Made by a program: the position numbers and the translations under genes. This document shows positions 37,201 to 45,551 of a DNA stretch of 64,000 bases, piece by piece (position 1 is the first letter of the stretch; every line of letters begins with the position of its first letter). The stretch lies in the NCBI RefSeq assembly GCF_008124865.1, contig NZ_VNHY01000001.1:496001-560000 (forward strand). Direction: 5' to 3'. The DNA comes from Fodinibius salinus (GTDB lineage Bacteria > Bacteroidota > Rhodothermia > Balneolales > Balneolaceae). A model generated the notes under the pieces. That model did not search any database. It was given only the letters and a program-made list of their open reading frames with translations, and was not told the origin of the DNA.

Positions 37201-37776
37201 TTAATTTGATGTTACGCGTTCGATATATTCTGAAGTACGGGTATCTACCTTAATTTCTTCGCCCTTGTCGATAAAAAGGGGCACTTGAATGGTGGCTCCC
37301 GATTCAAGGGTTGCGGGCTTATCGCCGCCTTGAGCGGTATCACCTTTAATACCGGGACGAGTGTCAGCCACTTTAGCTACTAACTGATCAGGTGGATGAG
37401 CGTACAGTACCTTGTCATTATCTACGTCAATAACAACGGTGCAAACTTGCCCTTCAGCAATAAATTCGGCTTTGTTGATACGCTCTTCTTCCACTGGAAA
37501 TTGCTCATAGGTTTCCTGGTGCATAAAGTAGTACAAATTCCCCTCACGGTATAAAAACTGATAGGGTTGGTGTTCTACGCGGACTTCAATGACATCTTCG
37601 CCCGAGCGAAATTTCTTCTCAATATTTTTTTCGTTCACTACGCCTTTAAGTTTGGTACGTAAAAAGGCACCACCCTTACCGGGTTTTACGTGTTGGTAAT
37701 CAACAATAGAGTAGAGGTCGTTTTCTACTTCTATCACCATCCCGGTTCGGAAATTCGAGGTCGAAACTTTTCCCAT
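37201..37776 (-). CDS. efp: Translation elongation factor P
   Basis: EF-P rescues ribosomes stalled at polyproline stretches. The 191-residue protein has the KOW-like domain I with the tip loop KPGKGGAFLRTK, Lys34 being the modification position in many bacteria, and two OB domains. The second OB has the signature region VADTRPGIKGDTAQGGDKPA and the C-terminus ends EYIERVTSN. No modification enzymes (EpmA/B or EarP) are seen here. It is first of the run efp-accB-accC-gcvH, and efp next to accB/accC is a common arrangement in bacteria. Confidence 0.96.
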   Translation of the reverse strand: MGKVSTSNFRTGMVIEVENDLYSIVDYQHVKPGKGGAFLRTKLKGVVNEKNIEKKFRSGEDVIEVRVEHQPYQFLYREGNLYYFMHQETYEQFPVEEERINKAEFIAEGQVCTVVIDVDNDKVLYAHPPDQLVAKVADTRPGIKGDTAQGGDKPATLESGATIQVPLFIDKGEEIKVDTRTSEYIERVTSN

Positions 37777-37844
37777 ATCTAGTTCTAATTATTCTTCAAA
37801 TTCAGTGAGACAAAAATACCATGTCGGATGAAGGATAACAAGCA

Positions 37845-39221
37845 CTAAAATAGTTGTTCAATGTACGATATAAACCCTATTGCTTCTAACAGGTTATATA
37901 AAATTGCGAGAGGTGCTAGAAATTTAATGAAAATTGGCCATACTGCTTTAAAGATTGAGCTGTCCAGACCTGGATAACCATGTTCAAGTTCTTCAAGGGC
38001 ATTTTTAACGGTCCATACATACCCAAGAAAATAACAAATAAGGAACCCCCCGAGTGGAAGCCCAACTTTACTAAAAATAAAGTCTATTGATCCTATTAAT
38101 GAGATATCAAATGAGATAATAAGTGAAATAATCAATATGCCAGCTCCAATTGTTATAGCAGCTTTTTTACGCTTAACGTTGTATTCATCAATAACATAAG
38201 AGGTAGGTACTTCAAGTAACGAAATGGTAGAGGTTAAAGCCGCCATAGAAAGCAACAAGAAAAAGCTAACACCGAAGATAATACCAGCCGTAGTGTTTAA
38301 ACTATGGAAGAGTGCAGGTAGTACTTGGAAAATAAGGTCAGAACTGGCTAATAGTTCTCCGGACTCACTGAAAATGTTGACGCCAAAGGATTCGGCCATA
38401 TACATTGCCGGCATAATTAGTAGTCCGGCTAAGAATGCAATACCGACGTCGGCTAGGGTAACAAAAGCAGCTGCTTCAGGGACATTCTCTTTTTTACTTA
38501 GGTAGGACCCATAGGTGATAAGAGCTCCCATTCCCAAAGAAAGGGAAAAGAAAGCTTGTCCCATAGCACTAAAGATCAGGGGCGCAGAAATTTGAGAAAA
38601 ATCGGGTTTTAGGTATTCTGCAAAGCCGGTAGCAGCTCCCGGTTGAAAAGCAACGTATCCTATCATAATCATCAAAATGCCGATAAGTACAGGCATCATA
38701 AATTTGGTTGCACGTTCAATACCATCACTTACACCGCCCAGAATGATAGATACCGTGGCACCCATAAATATGGTTGAAAAGATCCCATTTTTGACGCCAT
38801 TTGAAACCTCAGCAAAATAAGTGGCCCAGCTATCTAGACCTGCAAAAAAGAATATCTCTTCAAAAACATAGCTGAAGGTCCAGCCGGCAACAACGGTATA
38901 GAAAGAGAGGATCATGACCCCACAGAGTACTCCCCAGAAACCAATAAGCGGATAAAATTTGTTGGAGCTTAATGCTTTGAAGGCCCCAACAGGATTGCGT
39001 TCTGTCTTACGCCCTATACTCAATTCTGCAACCATAACGGGAAACCCGATTGCAAAGCAGCAAATAAGATAGATAAGCAGAAAAGCTCCTCCACCATTAG
39101 AGGCTACCTCAGTTGGAAATCGCCAGATATTTCCAAGTCCAACAGCAGAGCCTGCAGCTGCCAGTACGAAGCCTATTCTCGAATTCCAATTACCCCGATC
39201 TGTCGTATCTGTTTGAGCCAA
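37845..39221 (-). CDS. Sodium-dependent transporter, NSS/SNF family (second copy)
   Basis: A 458-residue Na+-coupled symporter with about 11-12 membrane helices. The first helix holds the family signature AAAGSAVGLGNIWRFP (residues 22-37) and is followed by NGGGAFLLIYLICC and PVMVAELSIGRKTERNP. It differs markedly from the symporter at 12.8 kb, which has the loop QNGGQEGAG, so the two are not recent duplicates. The start is TTG at 39221, as an upstream in-frame stop excludes an earlier start and no ATG precedes the signature helix. It lies upstream of efp on the same strand with a 68-base gap. Amino-acid uptake is likely; substrate unknown. Confidence 0.92.
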   Translation of the reverse strand: MAQTDTTDRGNWNSRIGFVLAAAGSAVGLGNIWRFPTEVASNGGGAFLLIYLICCFAIGFPVMVAELSIGRKTERNPVGAFKALSSNKFYPLIGFWGVLCGVMILSFYTVVAGWTFSYVFEEIFFFAGLDSWATYFAEVSNGVKNGIFSTIFMGATVSIILGGVSDGIERATKFMMPVLIGILMIMIGYVAFQPGAATGFAEYLKPDFSQISAPLIFSAMGQAFFSLSLGMGALITYGSYLSKKENVPEAAAFVTLADVGIAFLAGLLIMPAMYMAESFGVNIFSESGELLASSDLIFQVLPALFHSLNTTAGIIFGVSFFLLLSMAALTSTISLLEVPTSYVIDEYNVKRKKAAITIGAGILIISLIISFDISLIGSIDFIFSKVGLPLGGFLICYFLGYVWTVKNALEELEHGYPGLDSSIFKAVWPIFIKFLAPLAILYNLLEAIGFISYIEQLF

Positions 39222-39597
39222 TGTTGTTCACCGTTTTTTTGATTTTGTGTATTACACTGTCTTCAAATAATTTTGCCTTAAAATGTAATGCAAGAAGATG
39301 ACTTACAAATCAAATTTTTGAAAAATCGATAATAGATAAATTATGGATTAACATCTATGGTCTTTTTTTGTTTGGGCTAAAAAAGGCCAAACAAATAACC
39401 CCAAGAATTGTGAAAGCGAAAAACTCCTGCTGAGACGTGTATCCTTGTAATTTTTTGTACTCTCAGGATTTCATTATGGGTTGAACCGATATAGAGTACC
39501 TACCCAACCTCAGTGGAATTGTGTGCCCTGAATTTTTAAATCCTACAACGGGATGTATGTAAAGGACATAGATCAATCATGTTGACTAAAAAGAATA
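39222..39597. other. Intergenic region, 376 bases, without a recognised gene
   Basis: Between the NSS transporter start and the end of metG. It contains one inverted repeat, TTTGTTTGG at 39367-39375 with CCAAACAAA at 39387-39395, 11-base loop. The repeat has no T-run on the far side in either direction, so I do not call it a terminator. Nothing else stands out. Confidence 0.5.
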
Positions 39598-41625
39598 TTA
39601 TGTTATAGGACTGCCGGGAGCAGCATCGGTTCCAACAAACTTTAGGGTACCATCGGATTCTTCGCCCATCAGAATCATGCCGTTACTTTCGACGCCCATT
39701 AGCTTTTTAGGCGCCAGATTTGCCACCACACATACCTTTTGGCCTACGATTTCCTCAGGATTAAAATCATTGGATATGCCCGAAACAATGGTGCGTTCTT
39801 CGAAACCAAGATCCACTTTAAGTTTAAGTAACTTATCTGCTTTTTCGATGGCTGAAGCTTCAATGATTTCACCCGCCCGAAGGTCCATTTTCATAAAATC
39901 ATCGAATTCCATGTTCTCTTTCAATGGTTGATAGTCTATTTCTTTTTCGTTTTCTCTGGTTCGCTTCTTTAGCTTTTCAAGCTGCCTTTCTACTTCTTCA
40001 TCCTCAATTTTTTCAAAAAGGATCGTCCCTTTGGTAATGGGGGCACCGCTGGAAAGAATAGGACCCGAGATATGAGCCCATCGCAATTTTTTATCAATAT
40101 TCAGCTCATCGCGCAGTTCTGCCATCTTATTCGGAAGAATAGGATCGAACAGTACGCTGAGTGCTGCTGTAATCTGCAGGCAAACATGTAGTGTATTAGC
40201 ACAAGTTTCGCGGTCGTCCTTCCGGGTATGCCACGGTTCCATCTCCGTAAAATACTTATTCCCGATGCGTGCCAAGTTCATCGTCTCAGTAATAGCTTTA
40301 CGCATATTAAAAGACTCATAGGCATCGCTGATCTTCTGTTTTTGCAGCTCAATTTTGGCCAGCGTCTTGCGGTCCTTTTTGGTGGGACTATTCAACTGGG
40401 GTACCTTGCTGTCAAAATAGTTTTCGGTGAAAGAGGTGGTGCGATAGACAAAATTACCGAGGATATCTGCCAGTTCACTGTTTACCTTACTCTGAAAATC
40501 CTCCCACGAAAAGTCTGAATCTTTAGTTTCGGGCAGGATAGTACCCAGCACATACCGCAACAGGTCGGGATCAAAATCTTTGAGATACTCTTCCAGCCAG
40601 ACAGCCCAGCCACGAGAAGTAGAAAGCTTCTTGCCCTCTAGATTTAGAAATTCATTGGCTGGCACATTCTTAGGCAGAGTATAATTACCGTGAGCCATCA
40701 GCGTAGCAGGAAACATAATGCAGTGAAAGACGATATTGTCTTTACCTATAAAATGTATAAGGTCGGTCTCTTCGTCCTGCCAGTATGCTTTCCACCGCTC
40801 GGGGTCGCCTTGTTCTTCAGCCCATTCTTTGGTAGCGGAGATATATCCTATGGGAGCATCAAACCAAACATACATTACTTTTCCGTCAGCATCGTCGAGA
40901 GGGACGGGTACGCCCCAGCTGAGGTCGCGCGTAACAGCACGGTCAGCCAGTCCGTCGTCGAGCCAGCTTTTAACTTGTCCTTTTACGTTCGGCTTCCAGT
41001 TTCTTCGGCTATCTAGCCATTGTTCCAAATCTTCCTGAAAATCGCCCAGCGGCAGGTACCAGTGAGTAGTTTCTCTGGTCTCGGGCGTATCGCCAGTGAT
41101 GGCACTTTTGGGATCGATCAGATCGGTAGGGGAAAGTGACTTCCCGCAACTTTCACACTGGTCGCCATAGGCTTCATCATACTCACAATTAGGACAAGTG
41201 CCTTGTACATAACGGTCGGGCAAAAACATCTCAGCTTCGGGATCGTAGAGCTGTTCCTCGGTTTTCTGCACGAAGACATCATTTTCATAAAGTTTCATAA
41301 AAAACTCTTGTGATGTCTTGTGATGAACTTCCGAACTCGTACGTCCGTAGTAATCAAAATGAATGCCGAAGTCTTGGAATATCTGCTTGTTACGGTTGTG
41401 AAACTTATCTACAATATTCTGTGGAGAGATCCCTTCCTTTTCGGCGGCAATAGTAATGGGAACGCCGTGTTCATCTGATCCACAAATATGGATGATATCT
41501 TCGTCAGTCAGTCGTTTGTAACGGACATAAAGATCAGCGGGCAAATAGGCGCCTGCTAAATGGCCTAAGTGAATGGGGCCGTTGGCGTAAGGTAGTGCAG
41601 AAGTAACAAGCGTGCGGTTGGACAT
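39598..41625 (-). CDS. metG: Methionyl-tRNA synthetase
   Basis: MetG charges tRNA-Met. The 675-residue protein has the class-I HIGH-type motif HLGH (residues 19-22) in ANGPIHLGHLAGAYLPADLY. It carries a four-Cys zinc knuckle (CPNC and CESC near residues 140-165), and the KMSKS-type motif in the form KKLSTSRGW. An anticodon-binding helical domain follows, and the C-terminal 100 residues are an EMAP/Trbp111-like tRNA-binding domain (FMKMDLRAGEIIEA to the end), which dimerises the enzyme. The normal length and motifs indicate a functional essential gene. An AP2-like gene lies upstream on the same strand, 215 bases away. Confidence 0.97.
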   Translation of the reverse strand: MSNRTLVTSALPYANGPIHLGHLAGAYLPADLYVRYKRLTDEDIIHICGSDEHGVPITIAAEKEGISPQNIVDKFHNRNKQIFQDFGIHFDYYGRTSSEVHHKTSQEFFMKLYENDVFVQKTEEQLYDPEAEMFLPDRYVQGTCPNCEYDEAYGDQCESCGKSLSPTDLIDPKSAITGDTPETRETTHWYLPLGDFQEDLEQWLDSRRNWKPNVKGQVKSWLDDGLADRAVTRDLSWGVPVPLDDADGKVMYVWFDAPIGYISATKEWAEEQGDPERWKAYWQDEETDLIHFIGKDNIVFHCIMFPATLMAHGNYTLPKNVPANEFLNLEGKKLSTSRGWAVWLEEYLKDFDPDLLRYVLGTILPETKDSDFSWEDFQSKVNSELADILGNFVYRTTSFTENYFDSKVPQLNSPTKKDRKTLAKIELQKQKISDAYESFNMRKAITETMNLARIGNKYFTEMEPWHTRKDDRETCANTLHVCLQITAALSVLFDPILPNKMAELRDELNIDKKLRWAHISGPILSSGAPITKGTILFEKIEDEEVERQLEKLKKRTRENEKEIDYQPLKENMEFDDFMKMDLRAGEIIEASAIEKADKLLKLKVDLGFEERTIVSGISNDFNPEEIVGQKVCVVANLAPKKLMGVESNGMILMGEESDGTLKFVGTDAAPGSPIT

Positions 41626-41840
41626 GTTTTACTTTTAGTGGAAATTTTGGATAAGAGTAAAAATAAGAGTATAAAGCTTAAAATCACAATTCAGTTGGAA
41701 AATAGGCAAGTTTGGTGAGTAGTTGACAGGGCAGGTGCTGAAATGCTAAATGTAAAATTTATGAGGCAAATAAGACTTACTCCAATGACCAGCAGTTAAC
41801 CTATCACGGTTATTCTTTAGACAGTCATCACTGTTGTTCG

Positions 41841-42320
41841 TTATTCTTCTTCGTTGGCACGCTGCTTCGCCTTGCGTTTTTTGTAGTTAACCCATCGCAC
41901 TCCAAAACGTTTTATATTAACTTCGTCACGAAACTTCTTAGCCTTCTCCATAACCTTCTCGTACTTTTCTTCATAACCTTCAGAGTCGGGTTTGCCAACA
42001 TGAAACGTCTTGATTTTCTGGTTGCCTTCTTTGTCTTTATAACTGATACCCAATGATACCCTTCCATTGTTGGTTGTTCTATGGATACCGAGTTCGCCGG
42101 TAACACTGTTTTTATATTGGATTTTTTCGTCGGGATTTCGTGCCGTTTGTTTCCAATCGGCCAACCACTCATCACGAAATTCAATAGCAGCTTGTTTAGC
42201 CTCTTCCCAGCTGTCATAGTTACGGCGGCGGAACCGCTTGCTCACCTTGCGATGGTCGCGCTGGATACGTACCCAATAGCCGCGAAGGTTTTCATCATCA
42301 ACTTTTGTGATATTCTTCAT
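41841..42320 (-). CDS. AP2-like DNA-binding candidate with two repeats
   Basis: A 159-residue, strongly basic protein. It contains two similar blocks, about residues 13-56 and 78-135. Each is a three-strand-like region with aromatic and Arg residues (GYWVRIQRDHRKVSKRF; GIHRTTNNGRVSLGISYKD) followed by a helix (WEEAKQAAIEFRDEW; EKVMEKAKKFRDEV). This strands-then-helix order, with the alternating RxxxxVxI pattern, is that of AP2/ERF DNA-binding domains, which in bacteria occur in mobile endonucleases and in stand-alone proteins. No nuclease motif is visible here. The tail KKRKAKQRANEEE is charged. DNA binding is inferred. A 10-bp palindrome lies just upstream. Confidence 0.6.
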   Translation of the reverse strand: MKNITKVDDENLRGYWVRIQRDHRKVSKRFRRRNYDSWEEAKQAAIEFRDEWLADWKQTARNPDEKIQYKNSVTGELGIHRTTNNGRVSLGISYKDKEGNQKIKTFHVGKPDSEGYEEKYEKVMEKAKKFRDEVNIKRFGVRWVNYKKRKAKQRANEEE

Positions 42321-42642
42321 TTACATGTCCTTTAACTGTTAAACCTAAAGCTTTTCTCTCTTGTTTCTTCCAAAATAATAAAATTTATTATTTGATGTAA
42401 TGTTAAAGTAATATCAGGCACATAGTTATTAGCACCCTCTGTGATCACAATTTTATGACTCGTAAAAGAGTTAGGTTGAGATCAAGAGAATACCAGAAAC
42501 TAGTTTTCCTTGGTCTAAGTTACAGGCTTAAACAAAAGTTATACCGGCCGAATTCGTGGAAGTGCGGGAAAAGTAACCGAATTGAAAGTATTAACTTAAA
42601 TTGGAACGGATTATTTTTGAAATGAAAGCGCTATAATTGATA
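42321..42642. other. Divergent intergenic region with AT-rich palindrome
   Basis: A 322-base spacer between the AP2-like gene and the DUF6940 gene. AAATAATAAA at 42373-42382 and TTTATTATTT at 42384-42393 form a perfect 10-bp inverted repeat with a 1-base centre, about 53 bases upstream of the AP2-like start. It is a candidate operator; no RNA gene is seen. Confidence 0.45.
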
Positions 42643-43224
42643 ATGTTTAAATTCCAGGATAAAATACTAGCTGAGGATAGATCCATAAAATATCATATAA
42701 ACTATAAAGATAAGAGGGTTAGTTTTAGGCAATTTATAGATTTACTGCAAAGTGATAATGATTTTCGATCTTTCTTTATCGAATTGTTGTCCAATGTGCC
42801 GTTTGATGCCTACCACTGGGAGACACCACCGGTAACCAAGGCTACTACCGAACAGCCGTTTCAATTCGTAGTCACTAATAGTCCCGGCATAGACTTAGCG
42901 CCGGATGTAGGGCCTTTTGCACAGTACTTTGGTGAGGATGATCAGGTATCAATATTTGATAATCTTGGAGGTGATGCTAAGCTGATAGCTCCTGCTCCGA
43001 CCCATCCAGAGAAAAACTATTCACATATTGGTGTTTTTACCGAACAAGCACCTCTGGAACAGCAGAAAACGTTGTGGCAGCGAGTAGGGCAGGTAACTGA
43101 AGCAGAGTTATCCGATCAGCCGATTTGGCTAAATACCGCGGGTGGGGGTGTGGCATGGTTGCATGTACGATTCGATTCTGCACCTAAATACTACCGGCAT
43201 CGTCCTTATCGATATTTTAATTGA
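42643..43224 (+). CDS. DUF6940 family protein
   Basis: A protein of about 193 residues. The open frame starts at TTG 42637, but ATG 42643 is the better start. I recognise the pattern of DUF6940: FDAYHWETPPVT, FQFVVTNSPGIDLAPD, FDNLGGDAKLIAPAP, YSHIGVFTEQAPLEQQKTLW and WLNTAGGGVAWLHVRFDSAPKYY (quoted in part). Such proteins are small, cytoplasmic and lack an assigned role. The well-kept His, Trp and Tyr residues suggest an enzyme or ligand-binding fold, but I cannot name a reaction. It is a single gene, with the LEA-2 gene convergent downstream. Confidence 0.78.
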   Translation: MFKFQDKILAEDRSIKYHINYKDKRVSFRQFIDLLQSDNDFRSFFIELLSNVPFDAYHWETPPVTKATTEQPFQFVVTNSPGIDLAPDVGPFAQYFGEDDQVSIFDNLGGDAKLIAPAPTHPEKNYSHIGVFTEQAPLEQQKTLWQRVGQVTEAELSDQPIWLNTAGGGVAWLHVRFDSAPKYYRHRPYRYFN

Positions 43225-43334
43225 GGTTTTTATAAGACATTGATTTGCTCGAGAAGAAATTAACCATTCATTTTTTTGTTACCCAAAAACGAATCCGAAA
43301 GTACACTAGGATTCCTCTCGGGCAGCTTTTCCGA

Positions 43335-44189
43335 TTATCTGCTAATTGGAATTTGGCCGGACTTATTGATCCCCAAATTTGAGTTACCCAGAAGTGAGTG
43401 GAGAGCCTTAAATTTTAGATTACCGTCCAATTTGTAATTCAGTGATTGATCCCCGGAGATAACACGGTAAGCCGACCTCCCAATTTGCCCGATATCCAAT
43501 GAAATGGGGATATTAAGTTCGGTAATCCCATTTTGTCGAATTTGAGTATTTGCAAGCGCATCTCCTGAAGCCCATTGGCTGCCGTTGACTGCAAAATCAT
43601 ATTGTAGGACATCCACATTCATCCCAAAACCATTGGGATTATCAATTTGTAGTTTTAGACCAATATCGGCGCCGCTGAGACTTAGGCTGTTAACAGCTAT
43701 ATTCTCTACACTTAATTTGGGAAGTTTTAGCATCGGAATAGACCCTTGCTTTCCGACCGGGATCTCTGTTCGCCCCAGTGTCGGCATATCGAATGCCAAG
43801 TGACTTATAAAGCGGTATGATGATTCATCCTTTTGTGCTAGTCCCTTAATAGAACGATATAGTTCATTGAAGTTTACTGTTATCGGCACCTCAAACATGC
43901 TTACTCCGGAAGCTTCAATATTTATTCCTTCTTGCTGATCTCCCTGAATAAAGGAATTGCCGTTGATATCCAGATTGTAATCATAGCCTACCATTTGTAA
44001 AGAAACAGGATTGGGGTTATCAATCTTAATATTATAGGTAAGCTCAATTTCATTAAAATTGAAGCCGGTAACACGGACGTCATCAACAGACAACCGAGGT
44101 TTTTGGACATCGGCTAGTTCTTCAAGAGTTTGGCAGCTTGACAGGAAGAGAATAATAGCGATTAGAATAGCAGATTTTTTCATATTCAT
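43335..44189 (-). CDS. LEA type 2 (WHy domain) lipoprotein
   Basis: The long frame extends to 44282, but ATG 44189 or 44183 (MNMKKSAIL) begins a proper lipoprotein signal, KKSAILIAIILFLSSC, so I start there. Two LEA-2/WHy domains follow, each with the DNPNP-type motif: IKIDNPNPVSLQMVGYDYNL and LQIDNPNGFGMNVDVLQYDF. Between them is the SIPMLKLPKLSVENI stretch. LEA-2 domains protect against drying or salt, and some bacterial ones are envelope-anchored; a stress role here is inference. Two bases separate its possible longest frame from the SpoU gene upstream. Confidence 0.85.
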   Translation of the reverse strand: MNMKKSAILIAIILFLSSCQTLEELADVQKPRLSVDDVRVTGFNFNEIELTYNIKIDNPNPVSLQMVGYDYNLDINGNSFIQGDQQEGINIEASGVSMFEVPITVNFNELYRSIKGLAQKDESSYRFISHLAFDMPTLGRTEIPVGKQGSIPMLKLPKLSVENIAVNSLSLSGADIGLKLQIDNPNGFGMNVDVLQYDFAVNGSQWASGDALANTQIRQNGITELNIPISLDIGQIGRSAYRVISGDQSLNYKLDGNLKFKALHSLLGNSNLGINKSGQIPISR

Positions 44190-44284
44190 AATAATCAAGA
44201 GGAGTAAGAGATATATATTAGATCCAAATAGTATTGTGCAAAGTTTGCAAAGGATATAAAAAGATCTATCCACATTGGCCAATA

Positions 44285-44812
44285 TTACCAGTATTTTTCC
44301 AAGAAAGCGTATAACGCTACACCTACTGTTACCGATACATTCAGCGAGTGTTTGTGTCCATACTGCGGTATTTCTATAAAATCATCAATATGGGAGAGCA
44401 GTTCTTCATCTACACCAGTGACTTCATTGCCAAAGACAAGACATATTTTTTGATCATTGGGCAGTTGATAATCAGGAAGAAGTATGCTTTCGGTGGTTTG
44501 TTCGAGTGCCAAAAGTTTATATCCTTCATTTTTGAGTGCGCCAACTTTTGAGGCAAGGTCCTTGATATATGTCCATTCCATATGTTTTTCAGCTCCGATA
44601 GCCGTCTTCGAAATTTCCGGTCGGGGTGGAGTAGGACTAAAACCGGACAGTAAAATACTATCAATGCCGAAAGCATCAGCACTGCGAAAAGCAGCGCCTA
44701 CATTATGCATGCTGCGGACGTTATGCAGCCAAATTTTGGCTGAATCCATAGCTCCCGGTGTATCGCGTTCAAGATTTTGTTCAAGGATTTCTTTCGTGCT
44801 TAGTTTTTCCAT
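44285..44812 (-). CDS. SpoU/TrmH family RNA 2'-O-methyltransferase
   Basis: A 175-residue knotted (SPOUT) methyltransferase. The frame extends to TTG 44833, but ATG 44812 (MEKLSTKEI) is a better start. Motif 1 is seen in WLHNVRSMHNVGAAFRSADAFG, motif 2 in CLVFGNEVTGVDEELL and motif 3 in IEIPQYGHKHSLNVSVTVGVALY (in parts). These bind SAM at the trefoil knot. The short form without an N-terminal domain resembles TrmL/TrmH-like enzymes that methylate tRNA. The exact RNA site cannot be told from sequence. It lies upstream of the LEA-2 gene on the same strand. Confidence 0.9.
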   Translation of the reverse strand: MEKLSTKEILEQNLERDTPGAMDSAKIWLHNVRSMHNVGAAFRSADAFGIDSILLSGFSPTPPRPEISKTAIGAEKHMEWTYIKDLASKVGALKNEGYKLLALEQTTESILLPDYQLPNDQKICLVFGNEVTGVDEELLSHIDDFIEIPQYGHKHSLNVSVTVGVALYAFLEKYW

Positions 44813-44942
44813 AATGAGCTTTTTATAATTCAAAAATTCATTCAGTTGCCCTGAACGAGGTCGGTAAACTTATGGCGGTATGGGTTTAGTTCTATACTAT
44901 ACGCTTAACTCAATGTATATTTACAGAATAAGGGCCATAAAG

Positions 44943-44962
44943 TACCAAATTTAGATTTGGTA
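44943..44962 (+). promoter_or_regulatory. Palindrome with a -7 element upstream of greA
   Basis: TACCAAAT and ATTTGGTA form a perfect 8-bp inverted repeat with a 4-base centre at 44943-44962. TAGATTTG at 44952-44959 matches the Bacteroidota -7 consensus TAnnTTTG, so this may be the greA promoter, overlapped by an operator-like palindrome. A start near 44966 would give a leader of about 110 bases. Confidence 0.4.
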
Positions 44963-45006
44963 TAAGAGTGTTAATCATGGTATTTTATTAGGCATGAAAA
45001 TGAATT

Positions 45007-45037
45007 AAATGTCAGCTGTTAGCTGGCATTTACTTTT
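45007..45037 (+). terminator. Terminator-like hairpin in the greA leader
   Basis: AAATGTCAGC at 45007-45016 pairs with GCTGGCATTT at 45022-45031 (10 bp, one G-U) around a 5-base loop, and ACTTTTT follows. It lies 40 bases before the greA GTG, in the same direction, so it may attenuate greA or end a small leader RNA. Confidence 0.5.
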
Positions 45038-45076
45038 TGTGGATGGAAATATATTTCGAATAAAACCCTGATCGTC

Positions 45077-45547
45077 GTGGAAAAGAATTATTTATCCCGT
45101 GAAGGATTTGAAGAATTGGAGGAGGAGCTTGAAGATCTCAAGGGCCGCGGACGCCGAGAAATCGCTGAAGAGATTGCTGAGGCTCGTGCCAAGGGAGATT
45201 TAAGTGAAAATGCCGAATATGATGCGGCGAAAGAGGCGCAAGGCATGCTAGAAAAACGTATTGCTGAGCTTGAAAATGCCTTGGCCAACGCTCGTATTCT
45301 TGATGAGGAAGATGTCAATACAGACAAAGCCTACCTGCTTTCTACAATTACGATTTATAATCATAATGTAGATAAAGAGGTTAAATATACCCTTGTGTCT
45401 AAAGATGAAGCGGACTTTAAAGAAAATAAGATTTCGGTTGAATCGCCTATTGGTCAGGCTATTTTAGGCCAGGAAATAGGGGACGTAGTAGACGTTGAAG
45501 TACCAGCCGGAGAACTGAAGTTAGAAATCAAAAAAATTGAACGATAA
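45077..45547 (+). CDS. greA: Transcription elongation factor GreA
   Basis: GreA stimulates RNA cleavage by backtracked RNA polymerase. The 156-residue protein has the N-terminal coiled coil (YLSREGFEELEEELEDLKGR, with the hairpin tip ARAKGDLSENAEYDAAKEAQ, which includes the acidic DLSENAEYD tip). The C-terminal FKBP-like domain contains VESPIGQAILGQEIGDVVDVE. The start is GTG 45077, with matching family length. Upstream lie a palindrome with a -7-like element and a terminator-like hairpin, suggesting leader regulation. It precedes ugd by only 4 bases. Confidence 0.95.
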   Translation: MEKNYLSREGFEELEEELEDLKGRGRREIAEEIAEARAKGDLSENAEYDAAKEAQGMLEKRIAELENALANARILDEEDVNTDKAYLLSTITIYNHNVDKEVKYTLVSKDEADFKENKISVESPIGQAILGQEIGDVVDVEVPAGELKLEIKKIER

Positions 45548-45551
45548 CTAA

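Noticed and set aside
39367-39395. Inverted repeat with T-rich left flank as a terminator of metG
   Set aside because: The T-run is on the wrong side for either direction and the stem is more than 200 bases from the metG stop.
43270-43315. GAATCC/GGATTC inverted repeat after the DUF6940 gene
   Set aside because: Only 6 bp with a 12-base loop and no T-run; expected by chance.
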